A stretch of 64,000 nucleotides of DNA from Uranotaenia lowii. Lineage: Eukaryota; Arthropoda; Insecta; Diptera; Culicidae. The stretch lies in NCBI RefSeq assembly GCF_029784155.1, contig NC_073693.1, positions 289,450,875 through 289,514,874 on the forward strand, read 5' to 3'. Under the pieces are notes generated by a model that was not told where the DNA came from, did no database searches, and was given only the letters and a program-made list of their open reading frames with translations. Shown here piece by piece: positions 29,933 to 39,578 of the stretch; positions within the stretch are counted from its first letter, which is position 1; each line of letters starts with the position of its first letter. Made by a program: the position numbers and the translations under genes.

Positions 29933-30982
29933 TCAACATCTGACAAAATCTGAATTTTTGTTCATGTTCAATCTACTGACACAAAACTGACTTTTTCTTG
30001 GATAGGGTACCGACAAAACGTTCCGCTTAATTTCTGACCGTGGGTTCATGGAAAATCTTTTCGCACATCGATTCTTCAAGGGAGTTGGTGCTCGTAAACC
30101 GAAATGTTTCCAGCTTCTGGGATCGTATAAGCGATTTCTGTAGTTACTTGTAGAACAAACTAAAGTATGTGAAACGTTTTGAGGAGATTCAACCACTCGA
30201 CCTGACACTATCCAACCAAAAACTGTATTTTGGAGTGATGGACCATTCTTCGTGGCCCTTCCTCGTTCATCCTTCAACAAATCTGTGAAATACTCGGCGC
30301 CAATGATGACATCGATCCGCTTTGATTCGTAGAAGTAAGGATCAGCTAGCAAAGAGGAATCGGGAAGCGTCATTAGCGAAGGTTTAAACGATGTCGAGGG
30401 AAGATGTAGCGCAAGTTTCGGCAACACGAAGAACTGCATGGTATCTTGGAATCCCGAAATTTTTGGCGAACGTGAACAGACTTCAGCAAGTATGGTCTTC
30501 GTTGAAACTGACTGACATGACCCAATACCTTGAACTGACAAAAACGTAGGTGATTCTTTCAACTTCAGCTTTCTCGAAAACTCTTGAGACATTAGGCAGT
30601 GTTGCGAGCATGAATCCAACAAGGCTCTAGCAATCTGAGCGTTACCGTAACGGTCCTTAATCTTTACAAGAGCGGTAGGGAGCAGAATATTTGAAGCAGA
30701 CTTAACAGGTAGTGCGATGTAGCTTTGGCTTGTGCCTGGCGTTGGTGAATCGAATTGTGTGGTTGTATTTGGTGAATTGTCTGTTGCATTTTGTGTTTGA
30801 GTGTGTGTTGTCGTAACTATTGGCATGGTGTGACTTTGCTGTTGATAGGCTTGCTGTGGATAAATATGGGTGCTTTCTTGATTAGAGGGTTGTGCAATTG
30901 ACTGTTGACTGAGTCTCGGATTTGACGGATTCGGAAAGGAGGATCGCGTAGCATGCAACATAGTGTGATGCCTTTGTTGACA
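29933..30982 (-). pseudogene. Pao-like protease region and start of reverse transcriptase
   Basis: The frame continues gag after a TGA at 30985-30983. An S/T/Q-rich linker (to about residue 75) leads to a retropepsin-type domain (DUF1758 type) with ARALLDSCSQHCLMSQEFS, where aspartate-serine replaces the usual D-S/T-G context, and VIIGAEYF. FGWIVSGRV then marks the end of the protease-linked region. The last part, WKHFGLRAPTP, is the linker before RT. Thereafter the proper frame shifts: FHEPTVRN and RFVGTLSKKK, RT N-terminal motifs, appear in another frame before the sequence ends near 29940. Protease would release the gag and pol products. This copy cannot encode RT. Confidence 0.7.
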
Positions 30983-31832
30983 TCATCGACAACTGCTACG
31001 AGTGCAGTTCGTCGCAAAATGACCAGGCTGTAGACAATTTCGGCAGACTCGACTTCGATTGGCGGCTTCAACACGTTCTGATATCTTCAATCGAAGGAAT
31101 CTCTGGCAGTGAAACGGTGAATGCCATGTTTCGGTACAGAACGGGCACCTTGAATCCGATCGGATGGTTGTATTGCACACTGTTGATCTTGTCTGGCGTC
31201 CCTCGGATGGCGGATTTCTTGCAGAGGTGATTGATTGAAGAACTGAGCAGTGACCTTGCAAGAACAGTAGCAGCTCTTCGTACGTTGGGACCTCCTTAGA
31301 CCCGTAATGCGTCTCCCATTGGCGCAATGTTGCAGAATCTAGTCTAGCGCACAACATGTAGACTAGTATTGTACTCCAAGAATCCGTATGCTCACCGATT
31401 TTCTGCAACATCATCAAATTCTTTTCAAATTCGCTGACGAGGAATTTCAAACCATCGTAACTCTCCTTTTTTAGCGATTCGAGGGCGAAGAGAGCGTCGA
31501 GATGAGCCTTTACGATCAGCTTCTTATTTTCGTAGCGGACTTCAAGCGTTTTCCAGGCGACGTCGTAGTTTGCCTCTGACAGCTCGATGTTGTTTATTTC
31601 CTTCAATGCATCACCTTGCAGAGAGGAACGAAGGTACGTAAATTTGTCCATTTTTGTCAGATGCTCGTTGTCATGAATGAGACTACGGAAAGAATCTCTA
31701 AATGTAACCCATTCTCTGATTGTTCCACTGAAGGACGGCAAACGAATCTCTGGCAGCTTCACTCTGGACGTATTCCCTGACGCAGACTGACTCTGGCTGT
31801 TGCTGGTTGTGTTTACCCCTAAGGCATCTGTT
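30983..31832 (-). pseudogene. Pao-like gag (capsid region and zinc knuckles), ends at a TGA
   Basis: About 280 residues. The capsid region opens with VKLPEIRLPSFSGTIREW and continues FRDSFRSLIHDNEHL, YLRSSLQGDAL and LEVRYENKKLIVKAHLDALF, characteristic of BEL/Pao gag (DUF1759 type). The C-terminus has CPFCTETWHSPFHC followed by CRNCLQPGHFATNC, nucleic-acid-binding CCHC motifs. A TGA at 30985-30983 lies where the conserved knuckle-basic segment continues in the same frame, so a single nonsense change separates gag and protease. Upstream, the frame is broken by the 400-bp insert at 31833. Confidence 0.8.
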
Positions 31833-32232
31833 AGGGCCAATTCCCTTTAAATAACTGGTTCGGAATCACAGCAAAGTTCCCAGACGTTTGAGGGCTCGAA
31901 GGTTAATTAAACACGGCACTTAGTTGGTGATAAAATCACGAGGGAACGTTTATTCTCAAGAACTTAACTCAACGATACAAAACAATAGTGGACTGTATTA
32001 AATTCCAACCGACTGACACGGGTGTTTTATTTGTTCTGTCTTTTCGTCTCGCTGCTAACCAACAGGGCTCTGCAATGATGGGTTGATACAATTGCTATCG
32101 GTCATTCCTTTGCCTATACTTCTGCACACACGCACTAATCGTTGTCATCAATGCAGATGCATGTGGCAGAGATATAGCAAACGATCGTAGGTACTTGTGG
32201 CTGAGTAATGAGCAATTATCGGTACTTGATAC
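31833..32232 (-). mobile_element. 400-bp insertion in Pao gag, solo-LTR-like
   Basis: GTT stands at both sides (31830-31832 and 32233-32235), and removing the insert with one copy joins gag in frame. On the minus strand it contains two poly(A) signals (AATAAA near 31960 and 32020) and no frame of note. This composition fits a solo LTR. The ends are not the usual TG...CA, and the direct repeat is only 3 bp (4 with one mismatch), so the class remains open. Confidence 0.5.
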
Positions 32233-32235
32233 GTT

Positions 32236-32315
32236 CGCTCGCGCTGATGGTTTTTGGCGCGAACAGCATCTTTATCGCCTTGAAGTCTAAGGAGGTCACC
32301 TCGAATTTCAAAGTA
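32236..32315 (-). pseudogene. Short Pao-like gag segment between two insertions
   Basis: The residues YFEIRGDLLRLQGDKDA continue the gag N-terminal coiled region across the TA-MITE site, where the TA belongs to the tyrosine codon. The segment then stops at the 400-bp insertion. Its presence in the expected frame on both sides is what defines the two insertion points. Confidence 0.75.
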
Positions 32316-33230
32316 GGGGAAAGGTTTCCTAAATGGGCCTATCGGGTTAAATGACCCTACGGCTGTTTGGCGAAATGGCTGACTAGACAGCTTACCTGAC
32401 CAATGCATTTTGAGGGTGATACGCTTAGAACATAAGGCAAGAAAGAATTTTATGAATTTATAAACTCAAAAAAATTTAAAAAATCAAACAAGGTTTTAAT
32501 ACATTTTGATGTAATATTTCGACTTTTAAAAATTATACGTAAGGAAGTTTAAAACAAAAACTAGGATGGTTTTTGTTTCTAACTCTAATTAACTTAAGAA
32601 ATTAAACATATTTCAGCTTTTGTGGACGTTTAATAATGATTATATAGTGGAATAATAGAGTGTTTTTGTATGCCCCCAACATGTTTGTAAAATGCCTCCA
32701 TCCTAAAATAACAGGTTAAATAGAATAAATAAATGATTTTTATCATTGAACCTTCAAATCTAAGCTCTGAATAACATCTTAAGAGAGAATTGAAGATCTA
32801 AAGACAGATTTGATAATGTTTTTCTCATGGATGAACTGCCTCCATAGTATGGCAACCCTAACTTTTGTTTGATTCCACGAAGTTATAATATACATAGATT
32901 TTTATGAAACTTCAGCTTTGTTGTACGGAAATTATTACTTTCTAGCAGTTTCAATGAAATTATACGGAAATATTGCCCAAAAAACAGAAATTTTGTTCAA
33001 AACATAAATAGGCGCATTTAGCCCGCACGGTTTGAGGTTCGGCATTTTAGACAACACTTACAATAAAATCGTTTTCTTGGAAACAGAAGAAAATTTTAGC
33101 ATAAAAATTACTCCATTGTATAGAAAACAGATGCATGCACACGTGTATATAGTTTTTGTACACATACTCGACGTGATATTTGATTAAATCAGTGTTCTGC
33201 TTAATAGGCGCATATAGCCCGCTCCTCCCC
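32316..33230. mobile_element. TA-target MITE, GGGGAA family, copy 2, in Pao gag
   Basis: It is flanked by TA at 32314-32315 and 33231-33232. The left end reads GGGGAAAGGTTTCC; the right end, reverse complemented, reads GGGGAGGAGCGGGC. At 915 bp it shares long stretches with copy 3 around the BEL element, for example AATAACAGGTT, TTTTTATCATT, ATCTTAAGAG and AATAGGCG...AGCCCGCTCCTC. No transposase frame. The gag reading frame is restored when the element and one TA are removed. Confidence 0.85.
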
Positions 33231-33232
33231 TA

Positions 33233-33535
33233 TCGATCATCAAACTGCTGCAGAATTTTGTCGTTCTCTTCTTCGCGCTGTTTTGCAATCTCCCCTTTGA
33301 CTTCGCTATCAGCATCTTTCTGCTCTTTCTCGGCCGCTTCATCCAGCAACATTTCAATCTTGCTCCGTACTTCGAAAAACTCACTGTATACTGTATCAAT
33401 AACTTGCAACCTCGAGCTTAATTGACACCGATCACTACCAATGTGATAGGTTTGGATGAATCTATCAGTACCATCAAAAATTACATACAACTGCCGCTCA
33501 CGTTTTTGCAAAGCCTTCAGCGTACTTCTTGACAT
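33233..33535 (-). pseudogene. Pao-like gag N-terminus
   Basis: The first 100 residues of gag start MSRSTLKALQKRERQLYVIF, a common Pao gag opening. They continue to EAAEKEQKDADSEVKGEIAK, a charged coiled-coil stretch, and ...ILQQFDDR at the MITE. The ATG is at 33535. The polyprotein would assemble virus-like particles. It is broken by the insertion. Confidence 0.75.
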
Positions 33536-33589
33536 TGCAACACTTTTTGTAATTTGACACAGGCTTCAAAATTTTGACGAATTCAGACT

Positions 33590-34215
33590 TGTACCTACAG
33601 ACAAGTCCTTAAACTGACACGTTGTTTCTGACACAGGCTTAATATCTGACAATGTTTCAGACGATATGAATTCAGACTCGATTTCTGACAAGATCTCTTC
33701 TGACTTAATTTCTGACAATATTTCAGACCAGGTTTCTGACAATATTCAGACAAGAATTCTGACGCAAGCCTATTTTGAGACTCAGACTCAATTCTGATAA
33801 GTTTCAGACAAGATTTTCGACAATATTCACTTAAGAATTCCGACACAAACTGATTCAGACTTAATTCTGACAAATTTTCCAACTCAAACTTAAACAAACT
33901 TGAATTTTCTGACAAATTCAGACTTGATTCTGACAATGTTTCCAACACAAACTAATTCAGACTTAATTCTGACAAGTTTCGAACTCAAACTTAACTTCAT
34001 ACAAATCAAACTTGATTCTGACAAGAATTCCAACTCAAACTTAAATTCTTTAGCAAACTTGAATTTTCTGACAAACTCAAACACCTTCGACCCAATCCGT
34101 CCAGTACTGAATAATTCTGACCAAAAAACCGACTTGCACCTTCTGTGCTACTGACTTGCACCTTTATGTGCTCTGACATGCACCTTATGTGCTTCTGACT
34201 CAGGGTATATGCACT
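33590..34215 (-). repeat. Leader repeats of the Pao-like element (AATTCTGACAA type)
   Basis: Irregular repeats of AATTCTGACAA, TTCAGAC and ACTTGATTC fill the leader between PBS and gag. At 34130-34200 they give way to three copies of GACTTGCACCTT..TGTGCT. The open frames on both strands in this region are repeat by-products. Confidence 0.65.
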
Positions 34216-34869
34216 TAGTTTGATCAACTCAACGTTTCAACCGATCGCGACGCGAATTACCGAGACTATCAACCCGATATTGACAGCAGCGAGTGGGCAC
34301 AATCAGTGAAAATTGCAAAGTAAAAAATGCCAATAATAAACCAAGACCAATTTATAGTTATGGACAGGGCACACACTTCATGCAACTAAAAGATTCAATT
34401 CCCAATCAATTCTTTATTAAAAGCACTTTTTTGGCCGCATGCACCAAGCCAGCAATACTTCCTGATACAATTTTCGAAAAACCACTCCTTCAGTCGTTGC
34501 GTGTCGTTTGCTGGATGTAGAATCAGCTGTCTTCTGTTTCGATGCTGTTAGATCAGCTGTCCTATGCTTCGTTGCTCCAGGTATCGGCTTCACTTCAACA
34601 GATTGCTTCAGATATTTGAGTATCACTTATTGTTCTGAATTGCAATGGCTGACACTGTCCACTGATGCACTTAATTGCATCCAAGCCAAGCGTAGTTAGC
34701 GTCCCAAAAAAATACTTTAATTGTTCTCAATAACAATCACTTTTAGTCTAGCAGTGCGATGGCGATTTGGTGAGCACAAAATGGTTCACACTTTGGCTTC
34801 TTGAGCGATCGGCGGTCTTCACTTAACTTAAAGTCCAATTATGTTCCGGAACCAATTTTCCGGACGGTC
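34216..34869 (-). other. Remaining leader of the Pao-like element; no protein recognised
   Basis: A minus-strand frame at 34626-34417 (VKPIPGATKHRTADLTASKQ) has repetitive T/A/S/K composition but no known domain. The rest is non-coding. A long leader of more than 1.3 kb before gag is unusual. Confidence 0.4.
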
Positions 34870-34889
34870 ATCCGGCTCGAAGGACCAAA
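34870..34889 (-). other. Primer-binding site of the Pao-like element
   Basis: Directly after the LTR end (...CCTAAACA) comes TTTGGTCCTTCGAGCCGGAT on the minus strand. This sequence is a typical Pao-branch PBS, complementary to a tRNA 3' region. It fixes the LTR boundary. Confidence 0.75.
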
Positions 34890-35307
34890 TGTTTAGGCAC
34901 CGGAACACTATTCGGACACGATTTATAAACTCGCGAATTTGTACTTAAAACACAACAACTTTTATTTCGATTCGATTAGCGGTCGAGGTTTTATTGTCGC
35001 GATCTTAACACGGCGGGTGATTAGTTTGAACTGTTCTCTATCTCCTCAACTGTGTTTCACAGAAAGTGTTGAACAAGAGAGCAAAATATAATCCAAAAAC
35101 ATTTCCTATTCACATGAAACACACAAGTACATTTTGTGTTAGTATTATCAGCTGAGCGTAACAAAGCTTCTGTTCGAGCAGTTGAACAGAGCTTATATCC
35201 ATCCGAAAGCCTTTTTAGATCACTTTCGGATGGATCTGACTTTGACGTTTTGCTATGTTTTTCTCTGTCTTACTACTACTGTTGCATGGCGCGATTATAC
35301 TCAAACA
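34890..35307 (-). repeat. 5' LTR of the Pao-like element
   Basis: 418 bp bounded by TGTTTGAG and CCTAAACA, giving TGTTT...AAACA inverted ends. On the minus strand it has a TATA-like GGATATAAG near 35200 and AATAAA signals near 34995 and 34965. It abuts the 9-bp minisatellite exactly at 35308. The partner LTR is missing. Confidence 0.75.
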
Positions 35308-36033
35308 TTGTCAATTTTGTCAATTTTGTCAATTTTGTCAATTTTGTCAATTTTGTCAATTTTGTCAATTTTGTCAATTTTGTCAATTTTGTCAATTTTG
35401 ACAATTTTGACAATTTGACAATTTTGACAATTTTGACAATTTTGACAAGTCTGACAATTTTGAAAATTTTGACAATTTTGACAATTTTGACAATTTTGAC
35501 AATTTTGACAATTTCGACAATTTTGACAATTTTGACAATTTTGACAATTTTGACAATTTTGACAATTTTGACAATTTTGACAATTTTGACAATTTTGACA
35601 ATTTTGACAATTTTGACAATTTTGACAATTTTGACAATTTTGACAATTTTGACAATTTTGACAATTTTGACAATTTTGACAATTTTGTCAATTTTGACAA
35701 TTTTGACAATTTTGACAATTTTGACAATTTTGACAATTTTGACAATTTTGACAATTTTGACAATTTTAACAATTTTGACAATTTTGACAATTTTGACAAA
35801 TTCGACAATTTTGACTTTTTGACAATTTTGACAATTTCGACAATTTTGACAATTTTGACAATTTTGACAATTTTGACAATTTTGACAATTTTGACAATTT
35901 TGACAATTTTGACAATTTTGACAATTTTGACAATTCTGACAATTTTGACAATTTTGACAAATTTGACAATTTTGACAGTTTTGACAGTTTTGACAATTTT
36001 GACTGTTTTGAAAATTTTCTTAATTTTGACAAA
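35308..36033. repeat. 9-bp tandem repeat array (TCAATTTTG then ACAATTTTG)
   Basis: About 80 units. The first ten or so are TCAATTTTG, then from about 35400 nearly all are ACAATTTTG, with point variants and a few indels. Because 9 is a multiple of 3, frames stay open on both strands (ILT, KLS and NFV repeats); these are not genes. The array starts immediately at the LTR end. Confidence 0.95.
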
Positions 36034-38260
36034 TTAAGATCCTTTAATGTTCTTCGTGTTTAGTTTTTTGAAATTTGACTAAGGGTCAATTAAAGAGCTG
36101 TTTCCAGTTTGTTATTTTCAATTGTAACAGGATTAGCTGATATGATTTATATTTCATAGCACCAGAGTTTTCTGGAACAATCCCCGGTGCATAACAAGTG
36201 GATAATCCCCGCGACACGTGTTTATTTGCCAACCGCATTTTAATGCCGGCGTCGTCGTCGTCGTTTGGCATTAGCGTAGAGCGTCTGGCTGTGTATGAGA
36301 AATGCATTCTCTGGCCCGAGAACGCCAAAAGTATGCAAATGTTCAATCCCGGGGATTTATTCGCATCGGGGATGATAGAAAACCCCAAAATATATGCAAC
36401 GTTTTCTCCTGCTGCATTGCCAAAATCCCACCGCCAAAAATAGCTCAATACCAGTTTGCTTTCGAGAGTGCACCAGCTTACGGTACGAAGAAGAGGATTT
36501 TTTATTTCTTTCGGTTTTATCTTCATCAAACTTTTGTATGAGTTGTTTTTCTCTTGAGCTGGTGTGAATTTATTGGTTATTTTCAGAATGAATTTAGAAT
36601 TCTGGATTCAGAACTAAGGGACTTTACATATGAAAATTAAAAATTGTTTTTTTATATTTGTTAAACATGACTTCAAGTTATAAAGAAAAAATCAATTAAT
36701 TTTAAACTGTTGCCTTTTAACTTCCCGTTGAAACATCCGATAAGGTCGCTGAAAACACATTTCCTTAATTTTTGCCCTTTCAATGGATCGAACCAATTGC
36801 CTGAACCAGCATTCTGTTTATCGTTTGTATTTTCGTCCAATCGGCTCAACGACGCTGGAAGCAAGTAATTATAAAATTTTGCCATTCGAAAACAGCGCGG
36901 CTTCCGTTCATCGAAAAGTTTCATTCAAACCAGGTTCTCATCCCTTCAAATTTCCTCCATTGACTTTATAAAGTAGCAGAGGGCTGGGCTGCCTGTTGGG
37001 CGTGTAGAATATGGCAATTCACGAATGTTTATAGTTTTGGGTGCTCCAAATCTGAAAGGGCATTGCATTGCACATTGAAAGCAGATAGGTGCCTTTCTAG
37101 ATAGTTTGGAGTAGATTTGAATGGGAATTACAATTTTGGCAAATTTAGCTGAGGCACACATTTGGTAGCAGAGGTTAGTCGAGGGCTGTTGGTTACATTG
37201 AATCAAAACTGAAAATGTGTTTGTATAACGGATCGGGTTCTTGTCGGAGACCCGATAAGACAAATTTTAGTAGCAATATTTAACAATGTTAATATTTTTT
37301 TGTAAATTTTCATACCTTTTTTTCACTCTATTCATATCCCAGAATTTTAAATTCATTTTAACCCGACAAAATTGATTTCGACTGTTTTCCGTTTTTAATT
37401 TTACGAATCCGCCCCCATTTTAACGGAAACATTTAAAATAATTTTTTTTTCAACTATAACAGTTAATAATGACTACGTATTTTTGTTTAAAATTGAATGG
37501 ATTCCACTATTTTCTGTATATAGTCTTAATCCCTATAAAATACTTCGAGATCAATAAACTAAAAGCCTCACTCTACTCATGTCAAATCAATTCTAAATTT
37601 TTTTTATCAATATCTATGTCATTGCCGAATCAAAACTCTTGCCCGAATCAATTTATCATAAATTTTCAGACGAAAAAAAACACGAAAAAATCTTTTCAAA
37701 ACTATTGATGCGATTGATAAAAGCCTGTCATAAAGCAAAAGAATCGATCCCATTCATGCTTCTAAGCCAAACTGATGATAGGCCGTTGAATTTTAGGATA
37801 TAAAAATCCCAAACACGTACAACGAGTATAACAAGGCAACTTTTTCTCGGGAATCCACCCACTCATCCATACGCGCGATACTGAAACAACACCGAAAGTT
37901 CACGCGGATTACTCATGCACCGGGAATATCACTTTCGGTGGGGTCAAAACGAAACAGAGCCCACGGGATAGTTTCGTTAGCATGTCAGGCCCGAAAAGTT
38001 CGGCGAGTTCCGAGAATTTTCCCCCATTTGCAAAACCATCCAAAAGCATTCTAACTAGCACTCTGGTAGTGCGAACCGAGTGGGGCCTATGTCATTTGAT
38101 ACTTTTTAGACTATGACATCACGCGTATCAATATAACGAGCTAGGGGCCGGGATGCCTGTTTAAAATAAAATCTCATAACATGCATTCCTATATAGAAAA
38201 AAGAATTAATAAAAAAAAATCTAAATTAAAGACGATTATCAGGAAGAAAAGTCCGAATTA
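36034..38260. other. Mostly unique non-coding DNA with moderate GC segments; no gene recognised
   Basis: The segments 36180-36480, 36780-37260 and 37740-38150 are less AT-rich and look non-repetitive. The first contains an octamer-like TATGCAAAT near 36332 and a CGTCGTCGTCGTCG run. Frames exceeding 60 codons occur by chance but show no domain. Regulatory DNA of a neighbouring gene is possible. Around 38263-38400, phrases like GGTTGCCAGAAAC and AATCCGGGC resemble decayed hAT-type ends. Confidence 0.4.
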
Positions 38261-38572
38261 AGGTTGCCAGAAACATAAAATCACGTAACCAGGCCGGACA
38301 AATCCGGGCTATTTTGACCAAACACCTTGTAAAATCCAGGCAATTGATTTCAAAATTGTTGACCATAATCCGGGCAATATCCGTGTAAATTTCGTCAAAA
38401 CCTAGGAATTATTCAACGGAAATCAAGAAAAAAAACTTTAAAAAAAATTTTTTTCATCTAAATTTATCATCATCATCATCATTTTGAATCGTTTTGTAGG
38501 CTTTCAAAAAACCTTTTCGTGATTATTTATACGAAACTTGCTCAAATAATTTCGTTTTGGACGTATCTTATA

Positions 38573-39576
38573 CAGTACCGTTCATAATTGTATAGAAATT
38601 GGAAGCAAGCGCACTGTCACTTTGACTTTGAACTTCCATAACTTTTTACTCTGATGATATTTTTAGATCAAATTTTTTGCTTTAGATAGATCAACTATCA
38701 CACTATTATATCACAAAACTGGAGCTTTCTGGAGTTTGTGTGGCCTGAGAAACAGTAATTCTACGAAAATCGAACTTTTTGGACTTTTATCATTCAAACT
38801 GCAATATCTCTGAAACTATGCTACATTTTTTATTGAAATTTTGCAAAGTGATTGTTGAAACATAAATCTAGCATGTCTAAAGTTTTCGAAAAGTTCTATC
38901 GATGAGATCAAAAGTTACGCGAGGTGCAATATTTCAGGCATGAACCTTGAAATGCGATTTCTATAGAATTTTGGACGATTCATGAGAACAATATCGTTTC
39001 CTCCAGCAATCAGACAAAAAATGTCTGGCAAAAGCAATGGAGAAAAGAAAAAATGGAATAAATGGTCCATTTGTGTTTTGAAATCAGAAACTCGCGATAT
39101 TGCTGTGTTTTTTCGGTTGAAATAGATTTACTGGTTGTTAAACAGAGAATATGATTTTCTATGGAAACATTCGTCCAAAATTCTATAGAAATCGCATTTC
39201 AAGGTTCATGCCTGAAATATTGCACATCGCGTAACTTTTGATCTCATCGATAGAACTTTTCGAAAACTTCAGACATGCTAGCTTTATGTTTCAACAATCA
39301 CTGTGCAAAATTTCAATAAAAAATGTAGCATAGTTTCAAAGATATTGCAGTTTGAATGAGAAATGTCCAAAAAGTCTGATTTTCGTAGAATTACTGTTTC
39401 TTTGGCCACACAAACTCCAGAAAGCTCCAGTTTTGTGATATAATAGTATGATAGTTGATCTATCTAAAGTAAAAAAATCGATCTAAAAATATCATCAGAG
39501 TAAAAAGTTATGGAAGTTCAAAGTCGAAGTGACAGTGCGCTTGCTTCCAATTTCTATACAATTATGAACGGTACTG
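38573..39576. mobile_element. Tc1/mariner-type MITE with ~408-bp inverted repeats
   Basis: TA flanks the element (38571-38572 and 39577-39578). The left end CAGTACCGTTCATAATTGTA is matched exactly by the reverse complement of the right end. Homology continues, with only scattered mismatches, over the whole arms 38573-38980 and 39169-39576. About 190 bp of unpaired sequence lie between. There is no transposase frame. The CAGT...TA signature is that of Tc1-type elements. Transcripts would form a long hairpin. Confidence 0.92.
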
Positions 39577-39578
39577 TA

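Larger units (their letters stand above)
29933..35307 (-). mobile_element. Pao-like LTR retrotransposon, 5' part, truncated in pol and interrupted twice
   Basis: Read on the minus strand: 5' LTR (35307-34890), primer-binding site, long leader, gag N-terminus (33535-33230), a TA-MITE (33230-32316), a short gag piece (32315-32236), a 400-bp insert (32232-31833), the rest of gag (31840-30983), protease and the start of pol (30961-29933). RT, RNase H, integrase and the 3' LTR are absent. The gag family and PBS type place it in the Pao branch of BEL/Pao. It is distinct from the BEL copy at 54483, whose gag and PBS region differ. Confidence 0.8.

Noticed and set aside
35136..36037. Open frames of up to 228 codons on both strands (ILT, NFV and KLS repeats)
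   Set aside because: They are produced by a 9-bp tandem repeat whose unit length is a multiple of three; no independent coding signal.
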